Shown here: positions 17,542 through 28,189 of the stretch, in pieces
How the letters are laid out: each line of letters begins with the position of its first letter
Position numbering within the stretch: the first letter of the stretch is position 1
NCBI GenBank assembly: GCA_017446775.1
Contig: JAFSQE010000032.1
Coordinates: 62,001 to 126,000, forward strand
Direction of reading: 5' to 3'
Length of the DNA: 64,000 nucleotides
Source: Bacteroidales bacterium
Lineage (GTDB): Bacteria; Bacteroidota; Bacteroidia; Bacteroidales; UBA932
Made by a program: the position numbers and the translations under genes
The notes under the pieces: model-generated
The model's database searches: none
What the model was told of the DNA's origin: nothing
Seen by the model: the letters and a program-made list of their open reading frames with translations, nothing else

Positions 17542-19107
17542 ATGAACAGGCATATACTGGCAATTGTATCTCTCCTGGCTGTCCTGCTTCCGGCACCGCA
17601 CTACACCGCAGCGGCACAGACTGTCGGCGAAGACGAGCAGAAGGTCCGCAGCTGGATATCCACAATCGGCTCCGACGACTTTGGCGGCCGCAAGCCGATG
17701 ACGGAATATGAAGACAAAACCATAAACTACCTGGCCGGCGAACTGCAGAAGCTTGGCCTGGAGCCCGCATTTGACGGAAGCTGGTTCCAGCCCTTTGAGA
17801 TGATTGCGGTAACGACCCGCCCCGAAAAAGGGCGCTTCACGGTAAAAGGGCGCAGGAAAGCAGAGCTCCGCTACCCGGATGACATCATGGTCTGGACTGC
17901 CCGTGCCACCGATAAGATAGACCTACGGGGCGTGGAATATGTCTTCTGCGGCTTTGGCATCCATGCCCCAGAATACGGCTGGGACGACTACAAGGATATC
18001 GACGTAAAGGGGAAGATTGTGATTGCGATGGTAAACGACCCCGGCTATTACGATGCCACCCTTTTCCGAGGCCGCAACATGACCTACTACGGCCGCTGGC
18101 TATACAAGTTTGAGGAGGCCAGGCGGCAGGGCGCAGCCGGCTGTCTGGTGCTGCACAACACAGCGGCCGCAAGCTACGGCTGGCACGTATGCATCAACGG
18201 TCATATGGAAGATAACCTTGCCCTGTACGACCCTTCCAGCCGCAATGCCAACGAACTTGCTGTAAAGGGTTGGCTGCACGAAGATGGTGCCAGAAAACTG
18301 TTCAACGCCGCCGGACTCGATATGGAATCTGCCCTCGCGGCTGCGAAGAGGCCCGGTTTCAGGTCCTTCTCCCTCAAGGTGAAAGGCGATGTAAAGATGG
18401 ACGTGAGCTACAATATACAGCAGACCAGCAACGTGGCGGCCATTCTCCCCGGTACCGATAAGAAAGACGAGATGGTTGTGCTGAGCGCACACTGGGACCA
18501 CCTTGGCTTCGGCACCCCCGACGAGACGGGCGACAACCTGTATAACGGCGCCGCCGACAACGGGAGCGGCATCGCCGGAGTGCTGCTGGCGGCCAGCAAG
18601 TTTGTGCAACTGCCGCAGCGCCCCCGCCGCACCATACTCTTCCTGTTCCCATCTTCAGAAGAGAGCGGACTGTTTGGCTCTGAATACTACTGCGCCCACC
18701 CCATCGTTCCAATGGAGAAAACCGCAGCCTGCCTCAATTACGAAAGCATCGGCCCCGCACCGCTCACCAAAGATGTGGTGATACTTGGCGGCGGCGACAG
18801 TATCCTGGACCGCTACTACATTGCAGCTGCAGCCGCCCAGGGGCGATACATATTCTTTGACGACGACAACTCCGACGGCTGGTTTTTCCGCTCCGACCAT
18901 TATAATTTCGTAAAACAGGGTGTCCCGAGCGTAGTCGTGGAGAACGGCCTGCAGGCGGCAGACCCCTCAAAGCCAGACAAATACCCTATGGCATCGTGGT
19001 ACCACAAACCCTGCGACGAATACCGCGACGAGTGGGATTTGACAGGCGCAATAGCCAACATGAACCTGATCTACAGCGTCGCCATATCCCTTGCCAACGC
19101 AGAATAA
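17542..19107 (+). CDS. M28-family zinc peptidase with PA-type insert, exported
   Basis: A 521-residue exported metallopeptidase (signal peptide ending about AAAQ). The catalytic domain begins near residue 300 and carries the co-catalytic zinc ligands in order: SAHWDHLG, GAADNGSG, SSEESGLFGSEY, the acidic residue in NYESIG (family members often have D there), and the His in FRSDHYNFV. Residues about 120-260 form a protease-associated domain insert. It probably acts as an aminopeptidase in the periplasm. The ATG at 17542 fits the signal peptide; the longer in-frame reading covers the divergent gene's promoter. Confidence 0.93.
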   Translation: MNRHILAIVSLLAVLLPAPHYTAAAQTVGEDEQKVRSWISTIGSDDFGGRKPMTEYEDKTINYLAGELQKLGLEPAFDGSWFQPFEMIAVTTRPEKGRFTVKGRRKAELRYPDDIMVWTARATDKIDLRGVEYVFCGFGIHAPEYGWDDYKDIDVKGKIVIAMVNDPGYYDATLFRGRNMTYYGRWLYKFEEARRQGAAGCLVLHNTAAASYGWHVCINGHMEDNLALYDPSSRNANELAVKGWLHEDGARKLFNAAGLDMESALAAAKRPGFRSFSLKVKGDVKMDVSYNIQQTSNVAAILPGTDKKDEMVVLSAHWDHLGFGTPDETGDNLYNGAADNGSGIAGVLLAASKFVQLPQRPRRTILFLFPSSEESGLFGSEYYCAHPIVPMEKTAACLNYESIGPAPLTKDVVILGGGDSILDRYYIAAAAAQGRYIFFDDDNSDGWFFRSDHYNFVKQGVPSVVVENGLQAADPSKPDKYPMASWYHKPCDEYRDEWDLTGAIANMNLIYSVAISLANAE

Positions 19108-20046
19108 ATGAGCCGTCTCGGGGAGATAATATCACTGGTCGTTGCCATTTCATGGACCTTTTCTGCCTGGTTTGCCGACAAGGCGAGCCGCCGCATCGGT
19201 TCTATGGTGACCAACGTGATACGGCTGGCCCTGGCCGCCGTTTTTCTGGCTGCACTTCTGTGGATAACTACCGGCCACCCCTACCCGGCCTTTGCCGATG
19301 CCAGGGCGTGGCAATGGCTGGCCCTCTCTGCCCTTGTAGGATACGTGTTCGGAGATTTCTGCCTGTTCAACTGTTACGTTCATATCGGACCCCGATTCGG
19401 GCAGTTGCTGATGACGCTCGCGCCACCATCCGCGGCCATTGCGGGATACTTTATCCTGGGAGAAAGCCTCACCTTCAAGAGCATACTGGCGATGGCGGTA
19501 ACACTTACCGGCATCGCAATCTCCATCCTGAGCCGCGATGCCGGCAATCATGTCAAGCTTCAGCTGCCGGTTAAAGGCATCCTGCTTGGAATCGGCGCCG
19601 GCATCGGACAGGGGGTCGGGCTGGTGCTCAGCAAAGTCGGCATGGAACACTACGCCGCCGCCCTTCCTGCCGACGCCCCGCACGCCATGCAGGTGATGCT
19701 GCCGTTCGCCTCCACGCTGATTAGGGCTATCGTAGGCTTCGCAGGTTTCTTTGCACTGCTCGCCATGCAAAAAGGGCTTGGCCGTCTTGTCAGCGGCATC
19801 AAAGACCGCAAGGGGATGAAATACGCCACCCTTCTGACCATTTTCGGACCGGCGGTGGGAGTCTCCCTCTCGCTGATGGCGGTGCAGTATGCCGACGCCG
19901 GCATCGCCTCCACCCTGATGGCGCTCACTCCGGTGCTGATTATCGCCCCGGACGTAATCATCAACAAGAAAAAGATTTTCCTGCGCGAGATAATAGGCAT
20001 CGCGGTCACGATGCTGGGCGTCTGCCTCTTCTTCCTGTACCGGTAA
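19108..20046 (+). CDS. EamA/DMT-family transporter
   Basis: A 312-residue inner-membrane protein with about ten hydrophobic helices in two EamA repeats. The first repeat has PPSAAIAGYFILGESLTF and the second ALTPVLIIAPDVIIN followed by KKIFLREIIGIAVTMLG. These are typical of drug/metabolite exporters; the substrate is unknown. The ATG follows the M28 peptidase stop directly (TAA-ATG), so the two are co-transcribed. The stop lies 2 nt from the stop of the convergent GH3-type gene. Confidence 0.9.
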   Translation: MSRLGEIISLVVAISWTFSAWFADKASRRIGSMVTNVIRLALAAVFLAALLWITTGHPYPAFADARAWQWLALSALVGYVFGDFCLFNCYVHIGPRFGQLLMTLAPPSAAIAGYFILGESLTFKSILAMAVTLTGIAISILSRDAGNHVKLQLPVKGILLGIGAGIGQGVGLVLSKVGMEHYAAALPADAPHAMQVMLPFASTLIRAIVGFAGFFALLAMQKGLGRLVSGIKDRKGMKYATLLTIFGPAVGVSLSLMAVQYADAGIASTLMALTPVLIIAPDVIINKKKIFLREIIGIAVTMLGVCLFFLYR

Positions 20047-20048
20047 TG

Positions 20049-21569
20049 CTATTTGTTGAGGGCAAGCAGCTCCTCAAACTGATTGCGCTTCGCCGACAGG
20101 CGGGGCACCTTGTGCTGGCCGCCAAACTTGCCGCGGGCATCCATCCATTCGTAGAACAGACCGGGGCGCGCCTCTATAACCTCCAGAGGCTGGAGGATGC
20201 CGCCCGCATCCACGCTGAAATGCTCGTAGTCATGGTCTTCTGCACGGACTGCCTTCTCCAGCACAGCGGCGAACCGCGCCATATCGGCGGGACGCTTTTC
20301 AAACTCGATGAGCCACTGATGATGTCCGGCGGCTGAATCGGCATAGACCAGCGGAGCCACCGCGAACTCGATAACCGTGGCACCGGTGGCGGCACAGGCG
20401 TCAGAAAGCGCCTTCTCTGCCTGCTGCACCGAGAGGTCCTCGCCCCAGACATTGATGCACTGATGGGTGCGGCCCACTATCACAAACTTGTACGGAGCCT
20501 TGCGGGTGAAGCGTACCACATCGCCGATATCGTAGCGCCACAGGCCGGATGAAGTGGAGACCAGCAGCGCGTAATCCACACCAGTTTCCGCCTCCCAGAG
20601 GGGAATGGCGCGTGCACCCGGCCTGCCGTATTCCGACATCGGGATGAACTCGTAGAAAACGTCGTAATCCAGCATTAGCAGCATCGCCGCTTCGGAGGTA
20701 TCGGTCTGCACCCCGAAGAAACCTTCGGAGGCGTTGTAATTCTCTATAAACGTAATCTTGTGCGGGGCAAACTGCGCCTCGTATATCGGCCTGTAGGGCA
20801 TCATGCTCATTCCGCCGTGGGCAAAGAATTCCATACGGGGCCAGAGTTCTCCGAAAGACTTTGCGCCAGCCTTTTCTGCCGTCCGCCTGAGGAGCACCAG
20901 CAGCCAGTCTGGCGTACCGCTCACAGATACCAGCCGCTTGTCGGCGATGACGCCGGCGATGGCGTCGTACTTTCTGTTGATGTCTGTTATCTGGGCCTGT
21001 TCAAGATCCGGCACTATATGCAGTACCCTGCGGAAAAACTGAGGGATGGAGGCGGCCATTATCGCGCTCACATCGCCCACCTTTGCCTTCTCTGTGGTGT
21101 ATTTGGGGTTGAAGTTGCCGCTAAGGATCAGCGAATAGCCCTTTGCAACTTCAGATTCCGGATGCGCGTGGAGATAGCTGGCGGTGACATCGTGCCCACC
21201 CTGCATGTGGCATTTATGGAGACCGCGGTGAGAGACCGGGATAAACTTGATATTGTCGCTGGTCGTGCCCGACGATGTTGCAAAATACTTCACACGCCCC
21301 TTCCACAGGATGTCCGGCTCGCCCTCCATCATCCGCACGATGTATGGCTTGTGGCTGGCGTAGTTGCCAACCGGAACGCGTGCCGCAAAGTCGGCATAAT
21401 CCTTAATGGACTCATAGCCATGCTCCCGCCCCCATAGGGTATTTGCCGCCCGCTGCACCAGAAATGCCAGCACTTCGCGCTGTATCTGCTCAAAGTGCGT
21501 ATCGTAACGCTTCATCGCCAGAATCCGGTAGCTGAAATAGCGGCGGGCAAGAGAGGTTAAGAAATCCAT
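20049..21569 (-). CDS. GH3 (auxin-responsive)-type acyl-acid amido synthetase
   Basis: A 506-residue cytoplasmic protein of the ANL-related GH3 family, first known from plants, in which members adenylate a carboxylic acid and transfer it to an amino acid. The three ATP-site motifs are present: SSGTTSD, YNASEGFF and YDIGDVVRFT. Bacteroidota genomes often carry such genes, but the substrate is unknown. A TTG two codons upstream is possible; the ATG at 21569 (MDFLTSLARRYF) is preferred. The upstream sequence TAATTTCG is a weak -7-like box. Confidence 0.88.
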   Translation of the reverse strand: MDFLTSLARRYFSYRILAMKRYDTHFEQIQREVLAFLVQRAANTLWGREHGYESIKDYADFAARVPVGNYASHKPYIVRMMEGEPDILWKGRVKYFATSSGTTSDNIKFIPVSHRGLHKCHMQGGHDVTASYLHAHPESEVAKGYSLILSGNFNPKYTTEKAKVGDVSAIMAASIPQFFRRVLHIVPDLEQAQITDINRKYDAIAGVIADKRLVSVSGTPDWLLVLLRRTAEKAGAKSFGELWPRMEFFAHGGMSMMPYRPIYEAQFAPHKITFIENYNASEGFFGVQTDTSEAAMLLMLDYDVFYEFIPMSEYGRPGARAIPLWEAETGVDYALLVSTSSGLWRYDIGDVVRFTRKAPYKFVIVGRTHQCINVWGEDLSVQQAEKALSDACAATGATVIEFAVAPLVYADSAAGHHQWLIEFEKRPADMARFAAVLEKAVRAEDHDYEHFSVDAGGILQPLEVIEARPGLFYEWMDARGKFGGQHKVPRLSAKRNQFEELLALNK

Positions 21570-21626
21570 TGTCAAAAATTTGCGCGGCGAAATTACAAAT
21601 TATTTAACAAACTCAATAAACGGCAA

Positions 21627-21653
21627 TGCCCGCCCCCTTTTGGGAGACGGGCA
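21627..21653 (-). terminator. Probable terminator of eno
   Basis: TGCCCG pairs with CGGGCA around an inner CCC/GGG pairing. It lies between the enolase stop and the GH3-type start. The tract after it on the minus strand is only moderately T-rich. Confidence 0.5.
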
Positions 21654-21678
21654 CTGGAACCGTTCGCTTCAAAAGCGA

Positions 21679-22995
<1,317 letters not shown>

Positions 22996-23034
22996 TTATT
23001 ATTAATTGTTCGTGTTTATGTCTTTTCAGAATTG

Positions 23035-23042
23035 CAAAGTTA
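23035..23042 (-). promoter_or_regulatory. -7 box of eno
   Basis: TAACTTTG on the minus strand, 48 nt before the enolase ATG, back to back with the TAAATTTG box of the divergent DUF486 gene. Confidence 0.6.
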
Positions 23043-23053
23043 TAAAGAAATAA

Positions 23054-23061
23054 TAAATTTG
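23054..23061 (+). promoter_or_regulatory. -7 box of the DUF486 gene
   Basis: TAAATTTG, 35 nt before the ATG at 23097; a divergent pair with the eno promoter. Confidence 0.55.
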
Positions 23062-23096
23062 CGCGCCCAAACGGCAAAATATAAAACTTTATCACT

Positions 23097-23465
23097 ATGC
23101 AAGGATTCTGGACTGTGTTGATGTTGATATTCAGTAACGTGCTTATGACTTTCGCGTGGTACGGCCACCTTAAGCTGCAGCAGATGAACATCACCACCGG
23201 ATGGCCACTTATTTTAATCATCATCTTCTCGTGGGGAATCGCCTTTTTCGAATACTGCCTGCTGGTGCCCGCCAACCGCATCGGCTTCTCGGACAACGGC
23301 GGCCCGTTTAACCTGCTTCAGCTCAAAGTTATCCAGGAGGTCATCTCGCTCACCGTCTTCTCCATAATAGTGATGTTTCTCTTCAAGGGGCAGCCTATCC
23401 AGTGGAACCACATTGCCGCCTTTGGCTGTCTGGTGCTGGCAGTCTTTTTCGTATTCCTGAAATAG
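23097..23465 (+). CDS. DUF486 (DMT-superfamily) membrane protein
   Basis: A 122-residue protein with four hydrophobic helices. The sequence LMTFAWYGHLK, SWGIAFFEYCLLVPANRIG and QLKVIQEVISLTVF match the DUF486 family, single-unit relatives of drug/metabolite transporters that would have to dimerise. Transport activity has not been shown for the family as far as I know. Own promoter; the aldo/keto reductase gene follows after 37 bp with its own box. Confidence 0.88.
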   Translation: MQGFWTVLMLIFSNVLMTFAWYGHLKLQQMNITTGWPLILIIIFSWGIAFFEYCLLVPANRIGFSDNGGPFNLLQLKVIQEVISLTVFSIIVMFLFKGQPIQWNHIAAFGCLVLAVFFVFLK

Positions 23466-23472
23466 TTTTGCT

Positions 23473-23480
23473 ACCTTTGC
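23473..23480 (+). promoter_or_regulatory. -7 box of the aldo/keto reductase gene with adjacent palindrome
   Basis: TACCTTTG, followed after three bases by the perfect interrupted palindrome GGAAC-T-GTTCC (23484-23494), which would cover the transcription start. This is a candidate operator. Confidence 0.55.
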
Positions 23481-23502
23481 CTGGAACTGTTCCAAGCAAA
23501 CT

Positions 23503-24645
23503 ATGAATAAATTCTTCCCCGAAATCAGGAAAAACTTCGGCTTCGGCTGCATGCGCCTGCCGCTCAACGGCTCCGAGATAGACACAACTCAAATGTCACA
23601 GATGGTGGACCTGTTCCTGGAGAACGGGTTCAACTATTTTGACACCGCCCACGGATACCACTCCGGCCTCAGCGAGAAGGCCGTGAAAACGTGCCTCACC
23701 AGCCGCTACCCGCGCGAGAGATACCTGCTGGTGAACAAACTGACCCACGGAATGTTCTCTCCCAACCCGGAAGGCATCCGCAAGTTCTTCGCAATGCAGC
23801 TTCAGGCCTGCGGCGTGGACTACTTTGACTTCTATCTGCTGCATGCCCAGAATACAGATTACTATCGTGACTTCAGGGCCTGGAAGGCATACGAAACCGC
23901 ATTCGAGCTCAAGAAAGAGGGCAAAGTGCGCCACGTGGGACTCTCCTTCCACGACAAGCCGGAACTTCTGGAACAGATACTCACAGATTTCCCCGAGCTG
24001 GAACTGGTCCAGCTGCAGTTCAACTATATCGATTTTGACGACGAGGGGATACAGTCCCGCCGTTGCTACGAGGTGTGCGAGCGCTTTGGCAAGCCGGTGG
24101 TGATAATGGAGCCGGTCAAGGGAGGCATGCTGGCAAATCTGCCAGAAGATGCCGCACAGCCGCTCAAAGAACTCGGCACCGGCGCCAGCGCAGCTAGTTA
24201 CGCCATCCGCTTTGCCGCATCGTTCCCACAGAACATTATGGTACTCAGCGGAATGAGCAACCTGGAGCAGATGCGCGACAACCTCTCTTACATGAGCGAT
24301 TTCAAGCCCCTGGACGACAACGAAATGGCCGCCATCGCCCGCGTCAACGAGATAATGGCCACCAAGCGGGTCATCGCCTGCACCGGCTGCCGCTACTGCA
24401 CTGACGGCTGTCCCATGAACATCCCCATCCCCGATATCTTCTCTGACCTCAACTCCAAAGAGTTCCATCCCACCGACTGGAACAGCGACTGGTACTTCTC
24501 CATCCACATCCAGAACCACGGCAAGCCATCAGAATGTATCGGGTGCGGACAGTGCGAAAGCGTCTGCCCCCAACACCTGCCAATCATAGACACCCTCAAG
24601 CAGGCCGCAGAGGCATTCGAGACCAATTCGAGTGCTGGCGAGTAA
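23503..24645 (+). CDS. Aldo/keto reductase with C-terminal 2x[4Fe-4S] ferredoxin domain
   Basis: A 380-residue cytoplasmic oxidoreductase. The aldo/keto reductase barrel (about 1-285) has GCMRLPL, DTAHGYHSG with the catalytic Tyr, and HVGLSFHDK. The last ~90 residues carry two 4Fe-4S binding clusters, CTGCRYCTDGCPMNIPIP and CIGCGQCESVCPQHLPI. This fused form is common in anaerobes and probably couples NAD(P)H-dependent reduction to ferredoxin-type electron transfer; the substrate is unknown. A strong bidirectional terminator follows. Confidence 0.92.
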   Translation: MNKFFPEIRKNFGFGCMRLPLNGSEIDTTQMSQMVDLFLENGFNYFDTAHGYHSGLSEKAVKTCLTSRYPRERYLLVNKLTHGMFSPNPEGIRKFFAMQLQACGVDYFDFYLLHAQNTDYYRDFRAWKAYETAFELKKEGKVRHVGLSFHDKPELLEQILTDFPELELVQLQFNYIDFDDEGIQSRRCYEVCERFGKPVVIMEPVKGGMLANLPEDAAQPLKELGTGASAASYAIRFAASFPQNIMVLSGMSNLEQMRDNLSYMSDFKPLDDNEMAAIARVNEIMATKRVIACTGCRYCTDGCPMNIPIPDIFSDLNSKEFHPTDWNSDWYFSIHIQNHGKPSECIGCGQCESVCPQHLPIIDTLKQAAEAFETNSSAGE

Positions 24646-24668
24646 CACGCTGATTATTAGCATAAAAC

Positions 24669-24706
24669 AAAAACCAACCCCCACGAAATAGTGAGGGTTG
24701 GTTTTT
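24669..24706. terminator. Bidirectional rho-independent terminator
   Basis: AAAAACCAACCC (24669-24680) pairs perfectly with GGGTTGGTTTTT (24695-24706), with a further CAC/GTG inside. The A and T tracts on either side let it serve both the aldo/keto reductase gene and the convergent phosphofructokinase gene. Confidence 0.88.
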
Positions 24707-24771
24707 ATAATAGCCTGTTACATAGCCGGTTATCCACCAGGCCCAATCAGGCCCACAAAGGCCCGCCAGAC

Positions 24772-26001
24772 TTACCAGCCCAGAATCTTCTTGAAGTCGT
24801 ACTCCTCGGGGTTGGCAACAAACTTCTTGGCGGCTTCGTAGTCGTCAGCAGTGATGTAGTGGCAGATGTGGTTGTAGTAGTTCTGCGCGATGCCGCCGTC
24901 GATAGCTACGCGGCGCGGCGGAATCTTGCCGTCGGCCTGCTGCAGATCCTTCAGGTAGAGAGGATGTGCTTCGCCGTTTACATCGACATAAACCATGCAG
25001 CCGGTCTCGCCCTTGCTGAAGAGCTCGTATGCACCCATAGCCAGCTCAGAGCAGTAGGTCAGATCGTAAGCGATGGGATCCTGGCAGCGGACGTCGTAGC
25101 CGATCTCTACCGGACGGGTCTTGATCTTGAGGCCGATCTTCTTGAACTCCTTCTCAAGGATATCGTTGAACAGGACGGCTTTGCTGATCTTGCCAAGCTC
25201 CGGATGGCCGTGCTCGTCGTAGGTCATGGTAACGCCGGCAGACTTGATCTCCTGGGGATCGAGGTCGTGGAACACACCCTCTGCAACAACCACGGTACCG
25301 TAGCCGATACCGAGGATCTTGCGCTTGATGATGGTGGAGATGGCCAGCTTGACAATCTTGTCAAGACTGATGGCGGTCTTGTTGAACATCTCCGGGATGA
25401 TGGTCATCGGGCAGTGGGTTGCCTCGCCGATTCCGAGTGCCAGATGGCCGGCAGAACGACCCATAGCGCTAATAAGCAGCCAGTTGCCAGAAGTGCGTGC
25501 ATCTTCGTATACGGTGCGTGCGATATGCGCCCCCTCGTCCTTGGCGCTGTTGAAGCCAAAGGTCGGGGTATTGTTGGGCAGCGGCAGGTCGTTGTCGATG
25601 GTCTTGGGCACATGGATGTTGCTGATAGGATAGTTCTTCGCGGAGAGGAACTTGGCGATGCGGTTTGCGGTAGAAGCGGTATCATCGCCGCCGACGGTTA
25701 CCAGAAGCTTGATGTTGTTCTCCTGGAACAGGGGGAGGTTGAAATTCTTCTCAAAATCCTCGTCGGTGGGTTTGAAACGGCTCATCTGCAGGTAACTGCC
25801 GCCGCGGTTAAAATATGCGTCTGCCTTGAAGAAATCGATATCTTCTGTGCGGGGATTCTTGCTGAAAAGACCGGAATAACCACCGTGCAGGCCGATTACG
25901 CGATAACCGTTGGTAAGGAAAGTTTTTGCTACGGAGCAAACGACGGTGTTCATGCCCGGAGCGGGGCCGCCACCGCAAAGGATAATGATGGAATCTTTCA
26001 T
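24772..26001 (-). CDS. pfp: Pyrophosphate-dependent phosphofructokinase
   Basis: A 409-residue cytoplasmic enzyme interconverting fructose 6-phosphate and fructose 1,6-bisphosphate. The start is GGGPAPGMNTVV; the donor-specificity residues read GGDDT and PKTIDND, the combination of PPi-using enzymes, whereas ATP-using enzymes have GGDGS and PGTIDND. The reaction is then reversible and saves ATP. A longer frame adds 48 unlikely residues across the divergent promoters, so the ATG at 26001, 25 nt after TACATTTG, is chosen. Confidence 0.94.
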   Translation of the reverse strand: MKDSIIILCGGGPAPGMNTVVCSVAKTFLTNGYRVIGLHGGYSGLFSKNPRTEDIDFFKADAYFNRGGSYLQMSRFKPTDEDFEKNFNLPLFQENNIKLLVTVGGDDTASTANRIAKFLSAKNYPISNIHVPKTIDNDLPLPNNTPTFGFNSAKDEGAHIARTVYEDARTSGNWLLISAMGRSAGHLALGIGEATHCPMTIIPEMFNKTAISLDKIVKLAISTIIKRKILGIGYGTVVVAEGVFHDLDPQEIKSAGVTMTYDEHGHPELGKISKAVLFNDILEKEFKKIGLKIKTRPVEIGYDVRCQDPIAYDLTYCSELAMGAYELFSKGETGCMVYVDVNGEAHPLYLKDLQQADGKIPPRRVAIDGGIAQNYYNHICHYITADDYEAAKKFVANPEEYDFKKILGW

Positions 26002-26026
26002 AAATGCTAATAATTCAAAATTGTGG

Positions 26027-26034
26027 CAAATGTA
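26027..26034 (-). promoter_or_regulatory. -7 box of pfp
   Basis: TACATTTG on the minus strand, 25 nt before the ATG at 26001; divergent from the ligA promoter. Confidence 0.62.
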
Positions 26035-26080
26035 CAAAAAAACCCTTTGGCGCAAACGGGCTCCGTAAGGTTTTTTTCTG

Positions 26081-26088
26081 TATATTTG
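26081..26088 (+). promoter_or_regulatory. -7 box of ligA
   Basis: TATATTTG, 19 nt before the ligA ATG. Confidence 0.65.
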
Positions 26089-26107
26089 CCGGATAGATTC
26101 CATTATA

Positions 26108-28189
26108 ATGGCCAAGATTTCAAAATCGGTTGCGAAAGCGCGCATCGAAGCGCTGTCAGAGGAGTTAAAGAGGCATAATTACAATTATTATGTCTTGAAT
26201 AATCCTGTCATTACCGATTTTGAATTCGACCTCAAGATGCAGGAGTTGCAGGCGCTGGAGGCGATGTTCCCGGAACTGGTACTCCCCGACTCCCCGACAC
26301 AGAGAGTAGGCAGCGATATAGAAGCCGGCAAAGATGAAAGCCAGCCGGCTAAAGAAGATGCAGCATCCGCTGACGCGCCCCACACCCAACGGGCTGTCAA
26401 ATTCCAGCAGATTCCCCACAGATACCCAATGCTCTCGCTGGGCAATACCTACAGCGCAGAGGAGATGTCGGCATTCTGCACGAAGCTGGAGGCGGAGCAG
26501 GGCCAGGCTTTAGAGTATTCCTGCGAGCTAAAGTTTGACGGCGTGGCGATATGCCTGACCTATGAAGACGGCACCCTTACAAAGGCGGTGACCCGCGGCG
26601 ACGGCATCAAGGGCGACAACGTGATAGACAACGTCCTCACGATAAAGTCGATACCGCGCCAACTGAAGCCGGGCAGCTGGCCCCGTGAATTCGAAATCCG
26701 CGGCGAGATATTCATGCCCTACGCCGCCTTTGAGGCGCTCAACAAAGAGAAGGACGAGATTGGCGAGCAGCCGTTTGCCAACCCCCGCAACGCCGCTAGC
26801 GGCAGCCTCAAGCTGCAAAGCAGCGCCCAGGTGGCAGGCCGCGGCCTGGACTGCGTGCTCTACCACATGCTTGGCGATGGGCTCCCGTTCAACACCCACA
26901 GCGAAGCGATTGCAGCCGCAGCATCCTGGGGCCTTCCCACAAGCGAGCTCTCGCAGGTTAGAAGAGGGGCTGCAGACGTGCTGGATTATATCAGCTACTG
27001 GGACACCCGCCGCAAGGCGCTCCCCTACGCCACCGACGGCGTAGTTATCAAGATAAACGACCTGCAGCTGCAGAAGCGGCTGGGCTTTACCGCCAAGTCG
27101 CCCCGCTGGGCAACCGCATACAAGTTCAAGCCGGAGCAGGCGCTCACCCCGCTCAAAAGCATCGATTACCAGATAGGGCGCACCGGAGCCCTGACCCCGG
27201 TGGCGAACCTGGAACCGGTCCCCCTGTCGGGAACCATAGTGAAGCGGGCCTCGCTGCACAACAAAGACCAGATGGACCTGCTGGACATACACATCGGCGA
27301 CTGGGTTTATGTAGAAAAGGGGGGCGAAATCATCCCCAAGATAACGGGCGTGGAGCTTTCCAAACGGCCGGATGACGCACGCAGGCCCGACTTCCCCACC
27401 CTCTGTCCCGACTGCGGCACCCCTCTGGTGCGGGACGAGGACCAGGCGCGGCACTACTGCCCCAACCGCACCGGCTGCCCCACCCAGATAAAATCGGCAT
27501 TTGTCCATTTTGCCAGCCGCGACGCCATGGACATCCTGGCGGGCGACGCCACCATAGACCAGCTCTACAACCTCAACCTGATACGCCGCCTAAGCGACCT
27601 TTACAGTCTTACCAAAGAGCAGCTGATGCAGCTGGAGGGGTGGCAGGAGCGCTCCTGCGACAATTTCCTGGACAGCCTGCAAAAGAGCAAGGAGGTCCCC
27701 TACGCACGCGTGCTCTATGCCCTGGGAATCCGCCACATAGGCAAGACCACCGCCAAACTGCTCTCGAGGCACTTCCCCGACATAGACACCCTGGCCGCTG
27801 CCACCATCCAGCAGCTCGCCGAGATAGAGGATATAGGCGATATTGTGGCTGCATCCATAGCCGATTACTTTGCCAACCCCGACAACCTGAAACTGATAGA
27901 AGAGCTCCGCTCCGCCGGCCTTCAATTCAGCGGCGAGGGCGCATCGGCACAGGTCTCCGACCTTTTAAAAGGGAAGTCGATAGTGGTTTCTGGCGTATTC
28001 TCCATATCCCGGGAAGAGATCAAGGCGCTCATCGAGGCCAACGGCGGCAGCGCCACCGGCAGCGTGAGCGGCAAGACCAGCTACCTTCTGGCGGGCGACA
28101 AGCCCGGCGACGCAAAGGTCAAAAAGGCCAACTCGCTTGGCATCGATATATTAGACGAACAGCAGTTCTATAGCATGATAGGCAGATGA
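26108..28189 (+). CDS. ligA: NAD-dependent DNA ligase
   Basis: A 693-residue replication and repair ligase. Domains in order: the NAD-binding Ia region with YYVLNNPVITDFEFD, the adenylation domain with the nucleophile Lys in ELKFDGVA, the OB fold, the four-Cys zinc finger (CPDCGTPL and later CPNRTGCP), helix-hairpin-helix repeats (ALGIRHIGKTTAKLL), and the BRCT domain (VSGVFSISREEIKALIEANGG). A low-complexity insert near residues 60-95 is unusual but sits at a domain junction. The stop overlaps the next gene by 4 nt. Confidence 0.98.
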   Translation: MAKISKSVAKARIEALSEELKRHNYNYYVLNNPVITDFEFDLKMQELQALEAMFPELVLPDSPTQRVGSDIEAGKDESQPAKEDAASADAPHTQRAVKFQQIPHRYPMLSLGNTYSAEEMSAFCTKLEAEQGQALEYSCELKFDGVAICLTYEDGTLTKAVTRGDGIKGDNVIDNVLTIKSIPRQLKPGSWPREFEIRGEIFMPYAAFEALNKEKDEIGEQPFANPRNAASGSLKLQSSAQVAGRGLDCVLYHMLGDGLPFNTHSEAIAAAASWGLPTSELSQVRRGAADVLDYISYWDTRRKALPYATDGVVIKINDLQLQKRLGFTAKSPRWATAYKFKPEQALTPLKSIDYQIGRTGALTPVANLEPVPLSGTIVKRASLHNKDQMDLLDIHIGDWVYVEKGGEIIPKITGVELSKRPDDARRPDFPTLCPDCGTPLVRDEDQARHYCPNRTGCPTQIKSAFVHFASRDAMDILAGDATIDQLYNLNLIRRLSDLYSLTKEQLMQLEGWQERSCDNFLDSLQKSKEVPYARVLYALGIRHIGKTTAKLLSRHFPDIDTLAAATIQQLAEIEDIGDIVAASIADYFANPDNLKLIEELRSAGLQFSGEGASAQVSDLLKGKSIVVSGVFSISREEIKALIEANGGSATGSVSGKTSYLLAGDKPGDAKVKKANSLGIDILDEQQFYSMIGR

